Source of the DNA: Acidimicrobiia bacterium
GTDB taxonomy: Bacteria > Actinomycetota > Acidimicrobiia > Acidimicrobiales > Iamiaceae
Reading direction: 5' to 3'
DNA: 23,892 bases
Assembly (NCBI GenBank): GCA_019247975.1
Contig: JAFBAD010000251.1
Span: 1-23,892, forward strand
The notes under the pieces are model-generated. The model did not search any database. It was given only the letters and a program-made list of their open reading frames with translations, and was not told where the DNA came from. Shown piece by piece: positions 1-6,844 of this stretch (positions within the stretch are counted from its first letter, which is position 1; each line of letters starts with the position of its first letter). Position numbers and translations under genes: made by a program.

Positions 1-2379
1 CTCGAGCGGGGCGGGCGGGTCGGCCAGCTGCGCCTGCCAGTGGGCGAGCGTGCGGTCGTCGATGCCGCCACCGATCGCCTGGCGCTGGCGGGCCGCCACC
101 TCGGCGTAGCTCGGTCCGGGATCGGCCAGCGCCGGCGGCACCCCGTCGACCTCGGCGCGGTACAGCTCGACGAGGTCGTCGAGGATCACCGAGCGGGAGG
201 TCTCGTCGCCCACGATGTGGTGGTAGACGACCGCGAGGAGGTGGTCCTCGGCGTCGATCTCGTGGAGCGCAGGTCGCACGGGCGGCCCGGCGAGCAGGTC
301 GAAGGGTCGCCGCAGGTCCCATTCGACGTGGCGCCGCGCCTCGTCCTCATCGGCGGCGGCTGCGGTGGTGAGCGGGACGAGCGGCCCGTCGTGGTCCACG
401 CGCGGGTGACCGTCGACCAGCGAGAAGCGGGACCGGAGGACGTCGTGGCGGCTGAGCAGGGCCCGCCACGCCCGCTCGAGAACGCCGATGTCGAGTGGAC
501 CGCGCAGCCGGGCGATCAGGGCCTGGTTGTAGGCGGTGTTGCCCGGGGCGAAGGCCTCGACGAACCAGAGCGCCTCCTGGGCGATGGAGAGCTCGCCCGT
601 GTCGACCGGCTCCTGGGGGATGGAGGCGGACGTGGCCCGTGGGCGCTCCTGCACCAGGGTGGCCATCTCCGCCACGGTGGCGGCCCGCTCGAACACCGTG
701 CCGACGTCGAGGTCGACGCGGAACAGGTCGGCCACCTGCGCGACCAGCTCCAGCGCGGCGAGCGAATCACCACCGAGCTCGACGAACCGGTCGTGACGGC
801 CGACCGACGGGCAGCCGAGCACGTGGGCCCAGAGCCCGGCGAGGGCGGCTTCGAGCCCCGACTCGTAGTGCGCATCGGCCGCCCCGGCTGCGGCAGGCAG
901 CTCCGCATCGAGCCCGAGCGCCGCGGCCAGACCGATCCGCTGCAGCTTGCCGGTCGGTCCGAGCGGGATGGCGTCGACGAGCAGGATGCGGGCCGGCACC
1001 TTGTGTGCGGTGAGCCGCCCGGTGGCGTGGGCCCGCAGCTCCTCCTCCGTGGCCGTGGCGCCCGGCGCGAGCACCACGGCGGCGGCGACGTTCTCGCCGA
1101 GGGTCGGATGCGGTGTCGCGAACGTCGCGGCGCGGGCCACCGCCGGGTGGTCCAGCAGCACCTCGTCGACCTCGCGCGGCGAGATCTTCTCGCCGCCGCG
1201 GTTGATGAGCTCCTTGAGCCGGCCGGTGAGGCGCAGGTAGCCGTCGTCGACGACGCCCTGATCGCCGGTGCGGAACCAGCCGTCGACGAACGCAGTCGCG
1301 TTGGCCTCGTCGTTGCGCAGGTAGCCGGCGGTGACGTTCGCTCCCCTGATCACCACCTCGCCGGTGGCGCCCTCGGGCAGCAGCCGGCCGTCGTCGCCCA
1401 TGACGGCGATCCCGGCGTCGACCGGTCCGACCGACCCGCTGCGACGCTCCCCCGGCGGCAACGGGTTGCAGGTGATCTGGTGCGACGCCTCGGTCATGCC
1501 GTACGCCTCGACCACCGGTGCGTCGAAGACCCGTTCGAGCCCGGCCATCACCGTCGGCGGCAGCGCGGATGACGCCGAGCGGATGAACCGCAGGCGGGGC
1601 CGCTGCTGCGGTTCGCCGGCCCGCTCGACCTCACCGAGCACGGCCTGGTGGATGGTCGGCACCGCGGTGTACCAGGTGCACCCCGCCTCGCGGAGCGACG
1701 CGAGGTACGTGCCGGGCTCGTAGCCGGGGGTGCACAGCACGCTGCCACCGGCGTGCAGGCTGGCCAGCAGCGCAGCGACCAGACCGTGGATGTGGAAGAG
1801 CGGCATGACGTTGCCGCAGCGGTCGGCCTCGGTGAGCTGCAGGGTGCGGGCGACGTTCGCCGCGGAGGTCGCGAGGTTGCGCCCGGTCAGCGGCACCTGC
1901 TTGGGCTTCGCGGTCGTGCCCGACGTGTGGAGGATCAGCGCGATCGCGTCCTCGGGCGCGGGCGGCAGGGGCTGCACGGTCCCCATCGGGACCAGGGTGC
2001 GGACGACGCCGGCCGGATCGCGCGCCGGGTCGCTCAGCAGGTCGAGCACCGTGATGCCGAGCGCGTCCGCGGCTTCCCGGGCCGGGCCGGCGTCGCCGAC
2101 GACCACGACCGCCGCGGCCTCCATGTCGTCGAGCAGGAAGGTCAGCTCGGCGGTGGTCGATGCCGGGTTCAGCGGCGCGCAGGCCGTGACCCGGGAGATG
2201 CCGAGGAACGCGGACGCCGCTTCCGGCCCGTTCGGCGCCGACAGCGCGACCGGCTGGCCGGGCCGCACGCCCACGGCGGCGAGCGCCTCCGCCAGGTGGT
2301 CGCAGACCGCGGCCAGCTCCCGGTACGAGCACGGCGCTCGGCCAGGCGCCAGCAGCGCAGGCGCGTCCGTCTCCACCAT
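1..2379 (-). CDS. NRPS-like adenylation - carrier - condensation protein (3' end outside window)
   Basis: The frame stays open for 793 codons from an ATG at 2379 to the left edge, so the C-terminus is missing. Domains in order: an adenylate-forming domain (about residues 1-510) with the P-loop HTSGTTAKPK at 151-160, a PLFHIHGLV segment, EAYGMTEASH and the catalytic Lys478 in GPTGKLQR; a phosphopantetheine carrier domain with LGGDSL, whose Ser539 would carry the cofactor; then a condensation domain starting near Ser598 (SIAQEALWF), followed by RHDVLRSRF and the active-site motif HHIVGDE at 720-726. The A domain resembles plant/fungal AAE3 (oxalyl-CoA synthetase) and other acyl-CoA ligases more than amino-acid-activating domains, so the substrate is probably a carboxylic acid (inference). 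The condensation motif has Glu726 where HHxxxDG has Gly; the His pair and Asp725 are kept. A weak -10-like ATAGGT ends 6 nt before the ATG. The product is unknown. Confidence 0.93.
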   Translation of the reverse strand, partial: MVETDAPALLAPGRAPCSYRELAAVCDHLAEALAAVGVRPGQPVALSAPNGPEAASAFLGISRVTACAPLNPASTTAELTFLLDDMEAAAVVVVGDAGPAREAADALGITVLDLLSDPARDPAGVVRTLVPMGTVQPLPPAPEDAIALILHTSGTTAKPKQVPLTGRNLATSAANVARTLQLTEADRCGNVMPLFHIHGLVAALLASLHAGGSVLCTPGYEPGTYLASLREAGCTWYTAVPTIHQAVLGEVERAGEPQQRPRLRFIRSASSALPPTVMAGLERVFDAPVVEAYGMTEASHQITCNPLPPGERRSGSVGPVDAGIAVMGDDGRLLPEGATGEVVIRGANVTAGYLRNDEANATAFVDGWFRTGDQGVVDDGYLRLTGRLKELINRGGEKISPREVDEVLLDHPAVARAATFATPHPTLGENVAAAVVLAPGATATEEELRAHATGRLTAHKVPARILLVDAIPLGPTGKLQRIGLAAALGLDAELPAAAGAADAHYESGLEAALAGLWAHVLGCPSVGRHDRFVELGGDSLAALELVAQVADLFRVDLDVGTVFERAATVAEMATLVQERPRATSASIPQEPVDTGELSIAQEALWFVEAFAPGNTAYNQALIARLRGPLDIGVLERAWRALLSRHDVLRSRFSLVDGHPRVDHDGPLVPLTTAAAADEDEARRHVEWDLRRPFDLLAGPPVRPALHEIDAEDHLLAVVYHHIVGDETSRSVILDDLVELYRAEVDGVPPALADPGPSYAEVAARQRQAIGGGIDDRTLAHWQAQLADPPAPLE

Positions 2380-2406
2380 CGAGCTACCTATCGGCCACCA
2401 AGGCGT

Positions 2407-2452
2407 TTTTGCGTGCGATCGTCTCCAGAAATGGAGACGATCGCACGCAGAA
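2407..2452. repeat. Palindromic intergenic repeat, copy 1
   Basis: A 46-nt inverted repeat with 21-nt arms (2407-2427 and 2432-2452) around a GAAA loop. The inner 18 bp (2410-2427 with 2432-2449) pair perfectly, and the outer three positions add one T/G mismatch. It sits 8 nt after the stop of the small gene at 2461-2661 and 27 nt before the start of the A-T-C gene. A near-identical copy lies at 6164-6209. It could end transcription of the glc operon, but neither strand has a U-tract after the stem. Confidence 0.9.
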
Positions 2453-2460
2453 TCGCTGCC

Positions 2461-2661
2461 TCACTGCGCGTCGTCGGGCTCGGCCAGCAGCCCGATCGCC
2501 TTCTCCACCGCCCGGCGGGCCCGGGTCAGGCGCCGCTCGTCGACGGGGAGCTCGTTGCCGCCCGCGTCGATCGACTCGCGCAGCCGCACGATGGCGAGGT
2601 CCGCGAGCTCCTCGGCGATCGCCTCGAGCCGGCCCCGGATGTCGTCGAACTCCCCCGCCAC
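2461..2661 (-). CDS. Small charged helical protein at the end of the glc operon
   Basis: A 66-residue protein from GTG 2661, five bases after the glcF stop. A GAGG Shine-Dalgarno site inside the glcF end, about 9 nt upstream, supports this start. The product is rich in Arg, Glu, Leu and Ala and looks all-helical: MAGEFDDIRGRLEAIAEE, then a short Gly-Gly-Asn turn, then RRLTRARRAVEKAIGLL. It has no cysteines, no membrane segment and no motif I can assign. The frame stays open further upstream across glcF, but that extension is antisense-like noise. Tight spacing implies co-transcription and translational coupling with glcF. I do not know the family; similar short trailing proteins occur in actinobacteria. 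Confidence 0.7.
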   Translation of the reverse strand: MAGEFDDIRGRLEAIAEELADLAIVRLRESIDAGGNELPVDERRLTRARRAVEKAIGLLAEPDDAQ

Positions 2662-2666
2662 GACGG

Positions 2667-3839
2667 TCAGCCTCGCACGTCGAGCGCGAGGGCCCGGGCG
2701 ACGAGCTCGAGTGGGTGGACCACCTGTGCGCCGCCGGCCGCCAGGTGCAGCGCGCAGCCCGGGTTGGCGCTGGCCACCAGGTCTGCTCCGCTGCGCTCGA
2801 TCGACGCCAGCTTCCGTTCGCGGATCGCGGCGGCGGTCTCGGGGTGCACGACCGCGTACGCCCCGCCGGCGCCGCAGCACAGCCCCTCGTCGTCGAGCGT
2901 GCGGAGATCGGTGACGTACCGCGCGAGGACGGTGTGCACCGCGACGTGCGCGCGCTGGACGTGGCGGAGGTGGCACGGGTCCTGGATGGCCACCGGGCCG
3001 GGGACGGGCGCCACCGGATCGGGCAGCCGGTCGAGTCGCTCGGCGAGCCACTCGTGCACGTCGAGCACCCGGGCCGAGAAGCGGGCCGCCTCCGGCGTGC
3101 CGAGCAGCTCGCCGTAGGACTCGAGCATCGCCCCGCAACCGGCCGAGTCGACCAGGATCGGCGCGTCGCCGGGGAACGCCGACATCGTCCGCTGGGCCAG
3201 GGCGAGCGCGTCCGGCCTCAGGCCCGCGTGCTCGTGGAGCGCTCCGCAGCAACCGGCGGAGCCGCCCGGCAGCGCGACGCCGGCGCCGGTCTGCTCCACC
3301 ACCGCCTTCACCGCAGCATGGGTGGGGCGCAGCCACGCGTCCATCACGCACCCGGTGAACAGCCACACGTCGGTGCCGGTGGGCTGCAACGGCCGTGCGC
3401 GCAGCGGCAACTTGGCGGGCAGACCGAAGCGGGCGCTCGGCACGACGCCGAGGCGCTGCCCGGCTGCGAGCGCGCGGGACCCCGCCCGCAGCAGCCGGGG
3501 GTGGCCGAGCCCTCGGAGGGCGAGTCGCATCCAGCGGGGTACCGACCCGGGTCGCACCGCGGTCAGCGATGCCCGGGTGCCGGCGATCAGGTGGCCGAAC
3601 TGCACGCCCGAGGGGCAGGCCGCCTCGCAACCGCGGCACTGCACGCACGCGTCCATGAACCCGGCGAACGCGTCGTCGGCCGGGGCGCCGTCCTGCTCGA
3701 CCACCCGCATGAGCGCGATGCGCCCGCGTGGCGACGCCGCCTCCTCGCCGCTCACCCGGTAGGTCGGGCAGTGCGGCAGGCAGAGGCCGCACCCCACGCA
3801 ACCAGCCAGCTCGTCGGGGTCGAGACCCAGGGTGGTCAT
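2667..3839 (-). CDS. glcF: Glycolate oxidase iron-sulfur subunit GlcF
   Basis: A 390-residue protein, the usual size for GlcF. It begins with two [4Fe-4S] ferredoxin motifs: Cys14/17/20/24 (CVGCGLCLPHCP) and Cys65/68/71/75 (CVQCRGCEAACP). These are followed by two cysteine-rich CCG domains, the first with LFTGCVMDAW and AGCCGALHEH, the second with DPCHLRH and GLCCGAGGAY. In the family it passes electrons from the flavin subunits GlcD and GlcE to the respiratory chain during oxidation of glycolate or a related 2-hydroxyacid. The ATG at 3839 overlaps the glcE stop as ATGA, so an upstream open extension in the same frame is not real. Substrate could be glycolate, lactate or another 2-hydroxy acid; sequence alone does not settle this. 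Confidence 0.95.
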   Translation of the reverse strand: MTTLGLDPDELAGCVGCGLCLPHCPTYRVSGEEAASPRGRIALMRVVEQDGAPADDAFAGFMDACVQCRGCEAACPSGVQFGHLIAGTRASLTAVRPGSVPRWMRLALRGLGHPRLLRAGSRALAAGQRLGVVPSARFGLPAKLPLRARPLQPTGTDVWLFTGCVMDAWLRPTHAAVKAVVEQTGAGVALPGGSAGCCGALHEHAGLRPDALALAQRTMSAFPGDAPILVDSAGCGAMLESYGELLGTPEAARFSARVLDVHEWLAERLDRLPDPVAPVPGPVAIQDPCHLRHVQRAHVAVHTVLARYVTDLRTLDDEGLCCGAGGAYAVVHPETAAAIRERKLASIERSGADLVASANPGCALHLAAGGAQVVHPLELVARALALDVRG

Positions 3840-4738
3840 GCCGGTGCGCGCCCCGGGTTCATCCGCCCCTCGGGATCGAAGGCGGCCTTGACCCGCCGTT
3901 GCAGGGCGGCGACGACCGGGTCGACCGGTCGGGCCGGCGGCGGTCGCTCCGCGTGCACGAGCCCGACGCCCACCTCGGCGAGGAACCGGCCGGTCTCCGC
4001 GGCCCGGCCGGGAAGGTGCCGCAGCTCGCCCGGCGTGAGGCTCCACCGGTGCGGCGGCCGCGCCGGCGGACCATTCACCCCGGCCGCGTCGAGGAGGTCG
4101 GCCTGCGCCTGCACGTCGTCGGGGTGCCCCTCGAGGCAGATCCAGGTCGTCTGCCCGTCCCACAGCACGGCGGTCGGGCGGTGCAGGCGGGCCAGTGCCT
4201 CGAACGGATCGAGCTCGCCCGAGACCCACCGGGACGTCGGCGCCACCGGACGGGTGCGCAGCGTCACCTCGCCGATGAACCCGAGCGTGCCCAGCGACCC
4301 GACCAGCAGCCGGCACAGGTCGTAGCCGCTGACGTTCTTCACCGTCGGTCCGCCGGCCTTCACGACCGCGCCGGCCGCGGTCACCGCCCGGACCTCGAGC
4401 ACGGTGTCGCGCACCGGGCCGTACCCGAGCCGGCGGATCCCGCTCCGCCCGACCGCCAGCACGCCGCCCACGGTCGCGCCGGGCCAGTCCGGGAGCGCCA
4501 CCGTCTGGCCGTGCTCGGCCAGCGCCTCGTCGAGCACCGAGACGGGCGTCCCGGCTCGCACCTGCACGGTCATCTCCGACGGGACGTAGGCCACGATCCC
4601 TTCGGGCGCCCGCACCTCGCGCGCGCCTGCCGCGATCGGTCCGCCTGCGTCCCACTGCGTCCGCCCGCCGACGCACGTGACCGGCCCGCCGGCGGGGCCA
4701 CCGACCTCCGCCGCGAAGGTGTCGAGCGCGCCGTTCAA
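3836..4738 (-). CDS. glcE: Glycolate oxidase FAD-binding subunit GlcE
   Basis: A 300-residue FAD-linked subunit with only the PCMH-type flavin-binding half, which is what separates GlcE from the longer GlcD. Visible pieces are WPGATVGGVLAVGRSGIRRLGYG, GGPTVKNVSGYDLCRLLVGSLGTLGFI and a C-terminal FDPEGRMNPGR tail, all typical of GlcE. The start is TTG 4738, which overlaps the glcD stop as TTGA. A GGGAG element 7 nt upstream supports TTG rather than a later codon. The gene then overlaps glcF by ATGA. The three genes are therefore translationally chained, as expected for subunits of one complex. Confidence 0.94.
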   Translation of the reverse strand: MNGALDTFAAEVGGPAGGPVTCVGGRTQWDAGGPIAAGAREVRAPEGIVAYVPSEMTVQVRAGTPVSVLDEALAEHGQTVALPDWPGATVGGVLAVGRSGIRRLGYGPVRDTVLEVRAVTAAGAVVKAGGPTVKNVSGYDLCRLLVGSLGTLGFIGEVTLRTRPVAPTSRWVSGELDPFEALARLHRPTAVLWDGQTTWICLEGHPDDVQAQADLLDAAGVNGPPARPPHRWSLTPGELRHLPGRAAETGRFLAEVGVGLVHAERPPPARPVDPVVAALQRRVKAAFDPEGRMNPGRAPA

Positions 4739-6156
4739 ATCCAGGCTCCCGCGGGGACGGCCTGCAGGTCGCCGCAGCGCGACCCGGCGGGCAGCACCTT
4801 CTGCGGGTTGGCGACGTGCTCGGGGTCGAACGCGTCGCGCAGCCGGGCCTGCGCGTCGAGGTCGTCGGGTCCGAACAGCAGCGGCATCAGGTCCCGCTTC
4901 TCCAGCCCGATGCCGTGCTCTCCTGACAGCACGCCGCCGGCCTCCACGGACACGCGGACGATCTCGTCGCCCGCCGCGTGGACGCGGTCCATCACGCCCG
5001 GCTCGCGGGCGTCGAACAGGAGCAGCGGGTGGAGGTTGCCGTCACCCGCGTGGAACACGTGCATGACGATGAGGTCCTCGCGCTCGACGATGCGGTCGAT
5101 CGCGTCGAGCACGTCGACCAGCCGGCCGCGGGGCACCACGGTGTCGTGCAGGTAGTAGTTCGGCTTGATGCGGGCGATCGCACCGAACGCGGACTTGCGT
5201 CCCTTCCACCACCCCGCCCGCTCGACCCTGTCGCGCGCCACCTGCACCGACGTCGCGCCGTGGGCCCGGCCGACCTCCTCCACGAGCGCGGTGCCGGCCG
5301 CAACCGCGGCGGGGAGCCCGTCGACCTCGGCCAGCAGCACCGCAGCGGCGTCGGTCGGGAAGCCGGCGTGCACGAAGTCCTCGACCGCGCGGGTGATGCG
5401 CTGGTCCATCATCTCGAGCGCGGCCGGCACCAGGCCGGCGGCGATGATCGCACTCACCGCCGCGGCGGCATCGCGCACCGACGGGAAGCCGATGAGCAGG
5501 GTCGCGACCTCGGGGGCGAGGGGCGTGAGCCGAACCGCGATGCGGGTGGCGATGCCGAGGGTGCCCTCGCTCCCGACGAACGCACCCCGCAGGTCGTAGC
5601 CGTCGGGTTCGGCGTCGAGGCCGCCGAGCGTCGTCACCGCGCCATCGGGCAGCACGACCTCGAGGGCGACGACGTGCGCGCTCGTCACACCGGACGCGAG
5701 GCAGTGCGGCCCTCCGGAGTTGTTGGCGACGTTGCCGCCGATCGTGCACGCCTGCTGGCTCGACGGGTCGGGCGCGAACTGCAGACCGAGCGGGGCCAGC
5801 TGCTTGTCGAGGTCGAGGTTGACCACGCCGGGCTCGACCCAGGCGACGAGCGCCCCGGGGTCGACCGAGAGCACCCGGTCCATCTTCGTGGTGACGATGA
5901 CGACCGGGTCGCCCAGCGGCACCGCGCCGCCGGCCAGACCGGTGCCCGCGCCACGGGCCACGAACGGGCGACCGTGCGCGAGCGCGATCCGCACGCACGC
6001 CTGTACCTCGGCGGTGTCGAGCGGGAAGCAGATGACCGCCGCGTCGCCGCGGATGTGCGACGCGTCCCGTTCGTAGAGGGTGCGCTCGAGCGCGCCGTCG
6101 CGGACCCGGTCGGGCGCGAGGGCAGCCCGCAGCTCGGCGATCAGCGCGTCGTGCAC
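4735..6156 (-). CDS. glcD: Glycolate oxidase FAD subunit GlcD
   Basis: A 473-residue FAD-dependent 2-hydroxyacid dehydrogenase subunit of normal length. The N-terminal PCMH domain shows FVARGAGTGLAGGAVP, the IGGNVANNSGGPHCL segment that contacts the flavin, and VGSEGTLGI. The C-terminal FAD-oxidase domain has the metal/substrate-site histidines in VMHVFHAGDGNLHP and SGEHGIGLEKR. With GlcE and GlcF it should oxidise glycolate to glyoxylate at the membrane; D-lactate or another 2-hydroxy acid is an alternative. The GTG start at 6156 has CAGAAT ending 6 nt upstream, the leaderless layout seen at many starts here. The -10 overlaps the end of palindromic repeat copy 2, which sits immediately upstream. 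Confidence 0.95.
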   Translation of the reverse strand: MHDALIAELRAALAPDRVRDGALERTLYERDASHIRGDAAVICFPLDTAEVQACVRIALAHGRPFVARGAGTGLAGGAVPLGDPVVIVTTKMDRVLSVDPGALVAWVEPGVVNLDLDKQLAPLGLQFAPDPSSQQACTIGGNVANNSGGPHCLASGVTSAHVVALEVVLPDGAVTTLGGLDAEPDGYDLRGAFVGSEGTLGIATRIAVRLTPLAPEVATLLIGFPSVRDAAAAVSAIIAAGLVPAALEMMDQRITRAVEDFVHAGFPTDAAAVLLAEVDGLPAAVAAGTALVEEVGRAHGATSVQVARDRVERAGWWKGRKSAFGAIARIKPNYYLHDTVVPRGRLVDVLDAIDRIVEREDLIVMHVFHAGDGNLHPLLLFDAREPGVMDRVHAAGDEIVRVSVEAGGVLSGEHGIGLEKRDLMPLLFGPDDLDAQARLRDAFDPEHVANPQKVLPAGSRCGDLQAVPAGAWI

Positions 6157-6162
6157 TCGGCC

Positions 6163-6168
6163 ATTCTG
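6163..6168 (-). promoter_or_regulatory. -10-like hexamer of glcD (leaderless layout)
   Basis: On the minus strand CAGAAT ends 6 nt before the GTG of glcD. The same hexamer and spacing precede the WYL regulator. Five of its six bases lie inside the outer arm of palindromic repeat copy 2. Confidence 0.5.
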
Positions 6169-6209
6169 CGTGCAGATGTCTCCAGAAGTGGAGACGATCG
6201 CACGCAGAA
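6164..6209. repeat. Palindromic intergenic repeat, copy 2
   Basis: A 46-nt inverted repeat with 21-nt arms (6164-6184 and 6189-6209) around a GAAG loop. The arms pair over the outer 10 bp and inner 7 bp; a 4-nt block between them differs (GATC on the intact arm, changed on the other). The right arm is identical to that of copy 1. It lies 3 nt after the DinB-gene stop and 7 nt before the glcD start, filling most of that 56-bp gap. Confidence 0.9.
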
Positions 6210-6212
6210 ACC

Positions 6213-6782
6213 TCAGCGGTGCCGGTACAGGTCGCGCAGCAGGAGGATCTCGGCGCCGTGGTGGATGGCTTCACGGTTGATGTGGAGGATGAGCTCGGCG
6301 TAGGGGTGCTCGGCCCACGGGCCCTCGGCCGGGCCGACCGGGCGGGCCAGGCCTTCGAGGCCGAGCTCGCCGACGCCCTTGATCCAGCGGGCGTACTCCT
6401 CGTCGAGCTCGGCCAGTGCGGTTGCCGCGTCGCCGGCGTAGACCGCCGTGGCGTAGTCGATCGGGTCGCGGCCAAAGTGCGAGGTGTTCCGCTGGCCGAA
6501 CACGCCCACCCGCAGGTGGGCCAGGCGCCATGCGATGGTGGTGACCGGCGCGGGCACCGGCTCGGGGTACGCGAACTCGGCCACCAGGTCGCCGGCGCCA
6601 CCGACCACCTCGGTTCGGGCCTCCGCCCGAGGTCGGACGCTCCAGCACCCATCGACGGGTTCCCAGAAGTACTCCTCGTCGGTGAGGCCGTCGAGGCCGG
6701 GGCGGACGTGGTTCTCCCAGTGCCAGCTGAGCTGCAGGGGCAGCTGCTCGGTCCAGTCGATCGGGTCGGTGGAAGCGGTCAT
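6213..6782 (-). CDS. DinB-like metal-dependent protein
   Basis: A 189-residue protein of the DinB/YfiT-like four-helix-bundle superfamily. It starts with LQLSWHWENHVRPGLDGLTDEEYFWEP, a common opening (long helix, then a loop where Trp and Pro recur). The histidines expected to hold the metal are in LSWHWENH, WRLAHLRVG and INREAIHHGAEI, the last on the typical C-terminal helix. Many members are thiol-dependent transferases or stress-induced proteins; the activity of this one cannot be told. ATG 6782 is preceded by TACGGT with a 7-nt gap. It is divergent from a WYL-domain regulator, with a perfect palindrome between them, so regulation by that neighbour is likely. Confidence 0.88.
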   Translation of the reverse strand: MTASTDPIDWTEQLPLQLSWHWENHVRPGLDGLTDEEYFWEPVDGCWSVRPRAEARTEVVGGAGDLVAEFAYPEPVPAPVTTIAWRLAHLRVGVFGQRNTSHFGRDPIDYATAVYAGDAATALAELDEEYARWIKGVGELGLEGLARPVGPAEGPWAEHPYAELILHINREAIHHGAEILLLRDLYRHR

Positions 6783-6789
6783 GGCGGGG

Positions 6790-6795
6790 ACCGTA
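6790..6795 (-). promoter_or_regulatory. -10-like hexamer of the DinB-like gene
   Basis: TACGGT on the minus strand ends 7 nt before the ATG at 6782, so transcription would begin at or beside the start codon. Confidence 0.5.
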
Positions 6796-6802
6796 CGCAG
6801 GC

Positions 6803-6825
6803 ATGCGGACCGGTTCGGTCCGCAT
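6803..6825. promoter_or_regulatory. 23-bp perfect palindrome, probable operator
   Basis: Ten-base arms ATGCGGACCG and CGGTCCGCAT pair perfectly around GTT. The site lies between the -10 elements of the divergent DinB-like (6790-6795) and WYL (6833-6838) genes, where the -35 regions of both would fall. This is a natural place for the WYL regulator to control both genes. The pairing is seen; the protein that binds is inferred. Confidence 0.65.
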
Positions 6826-6832
6826 CGGCGGC

Positions 6833-6838
6833 CAGAAT
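6833..6838 (+). promoter_or_regulatory. -10-like hexamer of the WYL regulator gene
   Basis: CAGAAT ends 6 nt before GTG 6845. This supports 6845 as the start over the in-frame ATG at 6803, which lies inside the operator palindrome. Confidence 0.5.
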
Positions 6839-6844
6839 GCGAAC

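Noticed and set aside
2369..2375. A third partial copy of the repeat (GTCTCCA) at the start of the A-T-C gene
   Set aside because: Only seven bases are shared, within coding sequence; expected by chance.
2407..2452. Palindrome copy 1 as a classical intrinsic terminator
   Set aside because: No U-tract follows the stem on either strand; the T-run on the plus strand precedes the stem. A tail-less terminator remains possible.
40..3117. Long plus-strand open frames of 400-600 codons opposite the A-T-C and glc genes
   Set aside because: They are antisense shadows caused by very high GC; their translations are Arg/Gly/Ala-rich and contain no recognisable domain, while the minus strand carries complete family motifs.
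6803..6844. ATG 6803 as the start of the WYL regulator
   Set aside because: It lies in the operator palindrome and adds a non-conserved 14-residue tail; GTG 6845 has the -10 spacing and the usual N-terminus.
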